NCBI RefSeq assembly: GCF_015500095.1
Contig: NZ_CP062983.1
Span: 3,906,001 to 3,970,000 of the forward strand
Direction of reading: 5' to 3'
Source: Phototrophicus methaneseepsis
Lineage (GTDB): Bacteria; Chloroflexota; Anaerolineae; Aggregatilineales; Phototrophicaceae
DNA: 64,000 nucleotides
Each line of letters opens with the position of its first letter. Position 1 is the stretch's first letter. The notes below the pieces were generated by a model, which was not told the DNA's origin, searched no databases, and worked only from the letters and a program-made list of their open reading frames with translations. Positions 58,264 through 64,000 of this stretch are shown here, piece by piece. Both the position numbers and the translations under genes were made by a program.

Positions 58264-59048
58264 CCACCCTCCCCCGCTTCATCCGCAAACCACAAATACA
58301 CACAATGACTGTGTGGCAATATGGCTTGATTGCCTTATGGGCGCTTGCAATGATTACCCTGCCGATTGGCCGTTGGGTCGCAGGTGATGCGATCATCCCT
58401 GGCTGGACGACAATGGCCGCAATTTTGCAATCCGCTGCCGCATTCAGCGTTTTAGTTGCAGCCTGGGGCTGGCATCGGGCAATCAGAACGTTCTTCATCA
58501 TCGCACTCATAGGATGGGCGGCGGAATTTGTCGGGCACCAAACGGGCTTTCCTTTTGGGCACTACACATATACAGACGTCCTGCATCCTCAGATTGGCGG
58601 CGTGCCGCTGCTGATCCCGATTGCATGGTTTATGCTCATGCCCTCTGCCTGGGCGATGGCCCAATGCATCATACCTGACCGAACGACACTCAAGAGTCGC
58701 CTGGCCTTCGTTGGCGTCAGTGCACTGGCGCTCACAGTCTGGGATTTATTCCTGGATCCTCAGATGGTCGGATGGGGCTTCTGGGAGTGGGCACAACCGG
58801 GCATTTACTTCGGCATTCCGCTCCAGAATTATGCAGGCTGGTTTGCTGTGAGTGCCCTGATTACGCTTGTGGCACAGCCTCAGGACTTACCTATTCCCTC
58901 GCTCGCCCTGATTTATGGCCTCGTCTGGTTTTTGCAGATGGTAGGCTTGGGCGTGTTTTGGGGGCAAATAGGGCCAGCGCTGGTTGGCTCAGTCGCAATG
59001 GGGAGCATATTGTTAGCAGCTTATTATCGCAAACGGAATGCCCCATGA
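58260..59048 (+). CDS. cruF: CruF-like carotenoid 1',2'-hydratase (DUF422 family)
   Basis: A 262-residue membrane protein with about seven helices. FVGHQTGFPFGHYTYTDVLH near 87-106 is the most conserved part of the CruF/bisanhydrobacterioruberin-hydratase family (formerly DUF422). IPIAWFMLMPSAWAMAQ near 121 and DLFLDPQMVGWGFWEW near 162-177 with its acidic residues agree. In cyanobacteria CruF adds water at the acyclic psi end of gamma-carotene, and in haloarchaea at the bacterioruberin ends. It overlaps the neighbours on both sides by 4 bp. Confidence 0.88.
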   Translation: MTTLPRFIRKPQIHTMTVWQYGLIALWALAMITLPIGRWVAGDAIIPGWTTMAAILQSAAAFSVLVAAWGWHRAIRTFFIIALIGWAAEFVGHQTGFPFGHYTYTDVLHPQIGGVPLLIPIAWFMLMPSAWAMAQCIIPDRTTLKSRLAFVGVSALALTVWDLFLDPQMVGWGFWEWAQPGIYFGIPLQNYAGWFAVSALITLVAQPQDLPIPSLALIYGLVWFLQMVGLGVFWGQIGPALVGSVAMGSILLAAYYRKRNAP

Positions 59049-59665
59049 TCGCGCTCTGGACCCTGGCGACGTATCTCATCAGCAGTGTGCCCTTCTCGCT
59101 CCTACTTGGCTGGTTCATCATAGGGAATGACATTCGCCACTATGGGGACGGCAACCCTGGCGCAACGAATCTCTATCGCGCGACGGGCAGCCGCTTCTGG
59201 TATGTGATTGCCGTCTGCCTGGATGGGGCTAAGGGCCTGTTCCCGGTTGGTATCGCCTATTGGATCATCGGCATTCAGGATTGGGGGATTGTGCCCATTG
59301 CCCTGGCTGCCATTGCTGGGCACGCCTTCAGTATCTATCTGGGCTTTAAAGGGGGCAAAGCAGTCGCGGTCACAGGCGGCACATGGATCGGCCTGACGCT
59401 CTTTGAAATGCCCCTGGTCATTGGCGCCATGCTCAGCTATTGGTATCGCTCTATGGAAGAGAGCAACTGGGTCACTGTGATTATGATGCTCTATATGCTG
59501 GTCTATTTGCTCATCACACGTCCCGATAATGGCCCCTTTCTGCTCATCTGGCTGGGCAACTTCTTGATTGTGCTATATCGACATCGGCAAGGGCTTAACA
59601 CGGTGCCTACTATCAAAAGATGGCTGCCACTTTTGCCTAAAGACCTGCCCAAAGAAGGTATTTAG
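59045..59665 (+). CDS. plsY: PlsY-like acyl-phosphate:glycerol-3-phosphate acyltransferase
   Basis: A 206-residue membrane protein with about five helices. The three PlsY motifs are visible: SSVPFSLLLGW near 13, DGNPGATNLYRATG near 34-47 and GHAFSIYLGFKGGKAVAVTGG near 97-117. The usual reaction is acyl transfer from acyl-phosphate to glycerol 3-phosphate at the membrane. The start at 59045 is fixed by the 4-bp overlap with cruF. An open frame reaching back to 58772 lies inside cruF and is not real. Its place between CruF and a glycosyltransferase suggests that it may acylate a carotenoid glycoside instead, or as well. Confidence 0.87.
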   Translation: MIALWTLATYLISSVPFSLLLGWFIIGNDIRHYGDGNPGATNLYRATGSRFWYVIAVCLDGAKGLFPVGIAYWIIGIQDWGIVPIALAAIAGHAFSIYLGFKGGKAVAVTGGTWIGLTLFEMPLVIGAMLSYWYRSMEESNWVTVIMMLYMLVYLLITRPDNGPFLLIWLGNFLIVLYRHRQGLNTVPTIKRWLPLLPKDLPKEGI

Positions 59666-59674
59666 GCAACAATC

Positions 59675-60799
59675 ATGATCGTGCTGGTTGGATTCACGCT
59701 GTTTGCATTGCTGGTTATCACGCTGACGATGATCGCCAATGTTTTGATATTCCCACGGCTGAAAACAGCTCACAGTGATACTATGCCCCATGTGTCGATT
59801 CTCATCCCGGCGCGCAATGAAAGCGCTATTATCGCCCACACACTAAACGCCCTGCTCAACCAGACTTATCCCCATTACGACATCACAATCCTTGATGATC
59901 ATTCCGAGGATGACACAGCTTCAATTGCAGAAGCTATCGCCCATCAAGATGAGCGCTTGCGCGTCATCATCGGGCAACCGTTGCCCACAGGCTGGATGGG
60001 CAAAAGCTGGGCCTGCCATCAACTGGCACAGCAGACGACTGGTGACGTGCTGATCTTCACCGACGCAGATGTCTATTGGCAGCCAGAAGCACTGGCAAGC
60101 CTCATCGCACAGATGCAAACCACGCAAGCGGATTTACTCTCTATCTGGCCGACACAAACAACCCTCAGGTGGGCGGAACGGCTGGCAGTGCCCCTCATCG
60201 CGATGGTTATCCTGGGCTATTTACCGCTCGTTATGGTACATCGTTCGCCTTTTGCCATCTTCGGTGCAGCCAATGGACAATGTATGGCCTGGCAACGCAG
60301 CGCTTATATGCGCATTGGTGGGCATAAGGCGGTTGCCAATAATGTATTGGAAGATGTGACCCACGCGCGATTGGTCAAACAAGCCGGGCTGCGGCTGCGG
60401 ATGAGCGATGGAAATCAATTCATCGGCTGCCGGATGTACGATGGTTGGCCTGCTGTACGCGACGGCTTCGCCAAAAATATCCTGGCAGGCTACGGCAGCG
60501 CCTTTGCATTGGCATTGGCGACTGTATTCCATGTAACCGTATTTTTATCGCCATATATCTGGCTCCTATGGACCCAATGGCGGCCTTATGCTTTACTGGC
60601 CATTGCCCTTGGCATAGGGTTACGAGCGCTCTCTGCCGCGTTTACTCATCAGCGCGTGCTGGATAGCCTGCTTATGCCTGTCTCCGTATTATTGATGACG
60701 CGTATCGCCCTACAGGCTTTCTGGTGGCATTTTACGGGTGGCCCTCGTTGGAAAGGCCGCCTCATTCAACAATCCACCCAAGGTGCACACCATGGCTAA
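59675..60799 (+). CDS. GT2 glycosyltransferase, CruG/CrtQ-like
   Basis: A 374-residue membrane glycosyltransferase of family 2. A leading helix (residues 3-28) precedes the catalytic domain, with ILIPARNES near 42-50, the Asp pair DD at 74-75, the metal-binding DAD at 129-131, LED near 230 as the base, and a CRMYDGW segment in place of QxxRW. Two or three helices close the protein from about 275. Architecture and context beside CruF resemble CruG, which attaches sugar to the 2'-hydroxyl of myxol in cyanobacteria, and CrtQ of staphyloxanthin synthesis. The sugar is not predictable. It overlaps the next gene by 8 bp. Confidence 0.82.
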   Translation: MIVLVGFTLFALLVITLTMIANVLIFPRLKTAHSDTMPHVSILIPARNESAIIAHTLNALLNQTYPHYDITILDDHSEDDTASIAEAIAHQDERLRVIIGQPLPTGWMGKSWACHQLAQQTTGDVLIFTDADVYWQPEALASLIAQMQTTQADLLSIWPTQTTLRWAERLAVPLIAMVILGYLPLVMVHRSPFAIFGAANGQCMAWQRSAYMRIGGHKAVANNVLEDVTHARLVKQAGLRLRMSDGNQFIGCRMYDGWPAVRDGFAKNILAGYGSAFALALATVFHVTVFLSPYIWLLWTQWRPYALLAIALGIGLRALSAAFTHQRVLDSLLMPVSVLLMTRIALQAFWWHFTGGPRWKGRLIQQSTQGAHHG

Positions 60800-62273
60800 T
60801 TTACCGATTATCATTATTGGCGCTGGTATGGGTGGGCTTGCCGCAGCGATCCGGCTGCGGTTGGCGGGCTATGATGTGCACATCTATGAGAAGAATGCCA
60901 CCGTCGGCGGCAAAATGAGCCAGTTCAGTGCAGATGGTTTCCGGTGGGACACCGGGCCATCCGTCATAACCATGCGCCATGTCTTCGAGGAATTGTTCCA
61001 GGCAGCAAACCGCAACTTCAGCGATTACGTGACTTTGCAGCCGCTGGAACCTCTCACGCGCTATTTTTATCATGATGGTACCGTACTTGATGCTGTCAGT
61101 GATCTTCGGCGTATGGCACAGCAGATTGAGCGCATTGAGCCACGAGATGTTGAGGGGTATTTGAGCTATCTGGCGTATGCTGCGCGCATTCACCGTGTTA
61201 CCGGGCCTGTATTTATCTACGATCAGCCGCCTACCCTGGGCAGCTTTGCCCGCGTGCCAATATCCGAGTGGCTGTACGCAGACCCTTTCCGCACCATGCA
61301 GCAGGCGATTAATAGCAAGGTGCGTTCACCGTATTTACGGCAATTGCTGGGTCGCTTTGCAACGTATGTGGGCGGCAGCCCTTATGAAGCTCCGGCAACG
61401 CTGAACGTTATCGCCCATATTGAACTGACAGGCGGCGTCTGGTATGCGGTAGGCGGCGTCTATAAAATTGCTGAAGCCGTACAACGGCTTGCGCTGGAAC
61501 TGGGTGTAGAAATTTACACAAATACAGTTGTTGACCGTATCCTGGTGGAGAGTGGCACTGCAATGGGCGTCACCTTAGCCAATGGAGAAACGGCTACCGC
61601 GAAGGCCGTGCTCGCCAATGTGGACGTTACAACGACTTATGACCAACTACTAAAGCCGGATGACGCCCCAAAAAGACGCTTAAAGCAGCTCAAGGCTTAT
61701 GAACCTTCTTGCTCTGGCTTTGTGATGATGCTGGGCATTGATAAACAGCACCCACAATTGGCACATCATAATATCTTCTTCAGCGATGATTACCCGGCTG
61801 AGTTCCAGGCAATCTTTAAAAAACAGCAACCCGCAGAAAATCCAACCATCTATGTAGCAATCACATCCAAAACAGATGCCGACCATGCCCCGCCCAATTA
61901 TGAGAATTGGTTCGTCCTGGTCAATGCACCCGCCCTCTCACAAGAGATCAATTGGCGTGCGATCCAATCAGATTATCGTAACCGGATTTTGGGTATACTG
62001 GCAGGGCGTGGCTTTGATATACGCGAGAACATCATCAGCGAACATATCCTGACGCCATTGGATTTACAGGTTATGTCTGGTGCGTGGCGCGGCGCGCTCT
62101 ACGGTCCCTCTGCCAATAAAACATTCACGGCCTTTTTGCGGCCGCATAACCGCAGCCGAGATATTCAGCGACTTTACTTTGTGGGCGGCACAACCCACCC
62201 TGGGGGCGGCATCCCGATGGTGACGCTCTCCGGTAAAACAGTCGCCCAGATGATTATTGATGATATTGTGTGA
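60792..62273 (+). CDS. CrtI-type carotenoid desaturase paralogue
   Basis: A 493-residue CrtI-superfamily enzyme. The FAD motif IIIGAGMGGLAAAIRLRLAGY (residues 6-26; Gly-rich core at 9-14) and GGKMSQFSADGFRWDTGPSVI near 38-58 open the protein, and YFVGGTTHPGGGIPMVTLSG near 466-485 closes the FAD site. It differs from the CrtI at 54615 in the middle region. Context after CruF and the glycosyltransferase suggests a late desaturation, such as a 1-hydroxycarotenoid 3,4-desaturase, instead of phytoene desaturation. The start at 60792 follows AAGGTG. An earlier ATG at 60738 lies deep inside the glycosyltransferase gene. Confidence 0.82.
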   Translation: MANLPIIIIGAGMGGLAAAIRLRLAGYDVHIYEKNATVGGKMSQFSADGFRWDTGPSVITMRHVFEELFQAANRNFSDYVTLQPLEPLTRYFYHDGTVLDAVSDLRRMAQQIERIEPRDVEGYLSYLAYAARIHRVTGPVFIYDQPPTLGSFARVPISEWLYADPFRTMQQAINSKVRSPYLRQLLGRFATYVGGSPYEAPATLNVIAHIELTGGVWYAVGGVYKIAEAVQRLALELGVEIYTNTVVDRILVESGTAMGVTLANGETATAKAVLANVDVTTTYDQLLKPDDAPKRRLKQLKAYEPSCSGFVMMLGIDKQHPQLAHHNIFFSDDYPAEFQAIFKKQQPAENPTIYVAITSKTDADHAPPNYENWFVLVNAPALSQEINWRAIQSDYRNRILGILAGRGFDIRENIISEHILTPLDLQVMSGAWRGALYGPSANKTFTAFLRPHNRSRDIQRLYFVGGTTHPGGGIPMVTLSGKTVAQMIIDDIV

Positions 62274-62289
62274 ATGACTATAAGAAATA

Positions 62290-63192
62290 ATGAAAGCCTA
62301 CTACACCGACGTTTTTGTCCTGCCACTGCCAGAGGGGCATCGCTTCCCTATGGCGAAATATCATCGTCTAAGGGAACGCATCCTGGCTACAAACACGCTC
62401 CCGGCAGAAAATCTCATCATCCCAGACGCAGCCACCGACGAAGATATTCTGCGCTGTCACACCCGTGATTACCTCGAAAAAGTGAAAAACGGGACGCTCA
62501 GCCATCAAGAAGTGCTGCGGATTGGCTTCCCATGGACGCCAGAAATGGTCGAACGCTCAAGACGGTCTTCTGGTGCGACGATCTGCGCGAGTATGACCGC
62601 TCTAGAAGAAGGCGTTTCTGCCAATCTTGCAGGGGGCACGCATCATGCAGGCCGGGACTTCGGGGCGGGGTTTTCCGTGTTTTGTGATGCAGGCATCGCA
62701 GCACGGGCCTTACAAGCCAGGAAGATGGTCGAACGCGTGCTGGTTGTGGATTGTGATGTGCACCAGGGGAATGGCACAGCAGATGTCTGCCAGGGCGACC
62801 CCAGCATTTACACCTTTTCTATCCATGGGGAGAAGAACTTCCCCTTTCGTAAAATACCCGGAGACCTAGACCTCGGCTTGCCCAATGACACAGGAGATGA
62901 TCCTTATCTGGAAACGCTGGAATTCGCCCTGGAGCGGATATTAAGCGTCTTCGACCCGGACCTGGCCATTTACCAGGCAGGGGCAGATCCTTACATTGGC
63001 GACCGTTTAGGTAAGCTCGCACTCAGCAAAGAAGGCTTGGCGCGTCGTGATCGGCTGGTTATGGAGATGCTGCGAAGTGAGTCGATTCCTGTTGCTGTGA
63101 CAATGGGCGGCGGTTATGCCCCAGAGATCGAGCATATTGTGGATATTCACCTGCAAACGATCCGCATTGCCGCCCAATATGCCACAGGCTGA
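62290..63192 (+). CDS. Histone-deacetylase-family hydrolase (class IV-like)
   Basis: A 300-residue zinc deacetylase-fold protein. GGTHHAGRDFGAGFSVF near 115-131 holds the two active-site His (118 and 119). The zinc site is DCDVHQGNG (Asp156 and His158) plus the Asp in QAGADP near 240. MGGGYA near 279 carries the transition-state Tyr. The pattern is of the bacterial group close to class IV (HDAC11), which act on acyl-lysine, acyl-polyamines or other acyl amides. The gene follows the desaturase by 16 bp, so it could be the last gene of the tailoring unit, though no chemical link is obvious. Confidence 0.87.
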   Translation: MKAYYTDVFVLPLPEGHRFPMAKYHRLRERILATNTLPAENLIIPDAATDEDILRCHTRDYLEKVKNGTLSHQEVLRIGFPWTPEMVERSRRSSGATICASMTALEEGVSANLAGGTHHAGRDFGAGFSVFCDAGIAARALQARKMVERVLVVDCDVHQGNGTADVCQGDPSIYTFSIHGEKNFPFRKIPGDLDLGLPNDTGDDPYLETLEFALERILSVFDPDLAIYQAGADPYIGDRLGKLALSKEGLARRDRLVMEMLRSESIPVAVTMGGGYAPEIEHIVDIHLQTIRIAAQYATG

Positions 63193-63193
63193 A

Positions 63194-63676
63194 TTATGAC
63201 GAGGCTTCTTCCTGAGGTGCAGATGCCATCAGTAAGGTTAAATTCCCCTTCTGTACCGTTTTTCCATCCTGGTTGACGATCTTCATATCAAGCGTGACGA
63301 CCCCGCCACCCAAACGACGCGCTTCTTTTTTGTCGCTAACGACGATCTCAGCATGGATCGTATCACCAATATAGACAGGCACGCTGAACTTCATCTCTAG
63401 GCCACGGAAACCCAACACAGTCCGTTCCAGAATACCGAGCTGGTACGCCTGCCCAACGGCATAGCTAATCGTCAGCATCCCATGAGCAACACGCTGCCCC
63501 ATAAAGGAGGTTTTGCAATATTCGGCATCCGTATGCATGGGGTTAAAGTCGCCCGTCAGGGCAGCGAATTGCACAATATCCGCTTCTGTAATCGTACGTC
63601 CCCGCGTCATCATCTGGGAACCGACTTCAAATTCTTCAAAATAAAGGCCACGTGGGGGCTGGAGCTCTGCTGCCAT
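63194..63676 (-). CDS. MaoC-like (R)-specific enoyl-CoA hydratase
   Basis: A 160-residue hot-dog-fold protein. The hydratase-2 motif lies in GDFNPMHTDAEY, with catalytic Asp43 and His48, and RVAHGML near 60 follows. GRTITEADIVQF near 26 is typical of PhaJ/MaoC proteins. It hydrates trans-2-enoyl-CoA or a related acyl-CoA. The start at 63676 has AGGGAG seven bases upstream. An ATG twelve codons earlier lacks a ribosome binding site. It converges on the deacetylase gene with a 1-bp gap. Confidence 0.85.
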   Translation of the reverse strand: MAAELQPPRGLYFEEFEVGSQMMTRGRTITEADIVQFAALTGDFNPMHTDAEYCKTSFMGQRVAHGMLTISYAVGQAYQLGILERTVLGFRGLEMKFSVPVYIGDTIHAEIVVSDKKEARRLGGGVVTLDMKIVNQDGKTVQKGNLTLLMASAPQEEASS

Positions 63677-63807
63677 AATAGGTCTCCCTAATGTGGGTGA
63701 ATTCTGGTTCATCTTATCAAAAGCAAAATAAAACTGAACGCCTATCTTAACACCACAAGTCTGATGAGGATGCTACTACCGAGGAATACAGATATGGCAA
63801 AGGGCAC

Positions 63808-64000
63808 TTAATCCGCACGATGCTTTTCGATGACAGACATAAGCTGGTCAATCAGATTATTTGTTTCAAGCGGCTTCGACAAATAAGCATCGAAGCCAGC
63901 ATCATAGGCATCCTGCTCCACACTGACTGAGTGATAAGCAGTAATGGCCACAACGGGAAGATGTGCCAGGTCACTACGAGCGCGTATTCTGGATAATGTT
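63808..64000 (-). CDS. Response regulator receiver domain, C-terminal end (cut by window edge)
   Basis: The minus-strand frame entering from the window edge gives 63 residues and a TAA stop at 63808-63810. LAHLPVVAITAYHS, then AYDAGFDAYLSKPLE with the conserved Lys of the receiver fold, and a closing amphipathic helix ending RAD match the second half of a CheY-like domain. The phospho-acceptor Asp lies outside the window. The protein ends right after the receiver domain, so any other domain would be upstream (N-terminal), for example a histidine kinase as in hybrid sensors. Confidence 0.8.
   Translation of the reverse strand, partial: TLSRIRARSDLAHLPVVAITAYHSVSVEQDAYDAGFDAYLSKPLETNNLIDQLMSVIEKHRAD

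Noticed and set aside
58772-59044. N-terminal extension of PlsY by 91 residues
   Set aside because: It overlaps CruF out of frame, while the ATG at 59045 sits in the usual ATGA overlap and starts with the PlsY motif region.
1-64000. CRISPR arrays, tRNA or rRNA genes, insertion sequences, prophage genes, attachment sites
   Set aside because: Read through on both strands I found no regularly spaced repeats, no cloverleaf-like intergenic stretch, no transposase or integrase, and no long terminal repeats.

Overview
The window reads as chromosomal DNA from a free-living heterotrophic bacterium. I see no phage, transposase, CRISPR array, rRNA or tRNA gene. Several traits fit Chloroflexota, most plausibly an Anaerolineae-like lineage: very large FtsX-type permeases, a CrtYcd-type fused lycopene cyclase beside CruF, a split methylmalonyl-CoA mutase with MeaB, an E1/E2 2-oxoglutarate dehydrogenase pair, and Chloroflexi-like secreted lipoproteins. 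That placement is inference from gene content only.

Layout. (1) 1-245: start of a lipoprotein cut by the window edge. (2) 513-9940: a sugar/inositol catabolic island with xylulokinase, a divergent Gfo/Idh dehydrogenase, an IclR regulator, then iolC-iolB-iolD-iolG and a LacD-type aldolase. A perfect 9+9 bp palindrome lies just before the regulator. (3) 9946-12008: lutC and lutB, lactate-oxidation iron-sulfur/LUD proteins. (4) 12196-17628: meaB and both subunits of methylmalonyl-CoA mutase. (5) 17755-18913: dTMP kinase and a degenerate tandem paralogue. (6) 19011-23076: sucA-sucB, ended by a strong intrinsic terminator. (7) 23299-27573: a secreted protein, glycogen branching enzyme and an M23 peptidase. 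(8) 27577-36101: an export-type ABC system with two ATPases (one carrying an AbrB-like tail) and two giant permeases. (9) 36486-39579: the complete oxidative pentose phosphate branch (gnd, zwf, pgl). (10) 39867-44586: pyrBCDEF in one overlapping operon with a clear extended -10 promoter. (11) 44652-47810: an EcsC-like protein, a small P-loop kinase, purB and a stand-alone cyclic-nucleotide-binding protein. (12) 47984-62273: a carotenoid and light-stress region. (13) 62290-64000: a class IV-like histone deacetylase, a MaoC hydratase and the C-terminus of a response regulator.

How the parts fit. The iol genes carry inositol to a phosphorylated deoxy-keto acid that an aldolase splits. Methylmalonyl-CoA mutase makes succinyl-CoA, and sucAB makes succinyl-CoA from 2-oxoglutarate. 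Gnd/Zwf/Pgl supply pentose phosphate, which the pyr and pur genes use.

The carotenoid region has two divergent blocks. On the minus strand crtI-crtB-ldh-crtYcd-unknown membrane gene builds a cyclised carotene. On the plus strand a hydrolase, a tocopherol-cyclase-like protein, CruF, PlsY, a GT2 glycosyltransferase and a second CrtI-type enzyme look like tailoring steps towards a hydroxylated, glycosylated and perhaps acylated monocyclic carotenoid. A third desaturase-like gene and a photolyase lie beside them.

The most interesting points are PlsY embedded between CruF and the glycosyltransferase, the degenerate dTMP kinase paralogue, the AbrB-like tail on an ABC ATPase, the mixed class 1/class 2 dihydroorotate dehydrogenase, and the non-canonical aldolase in the inositol operon.
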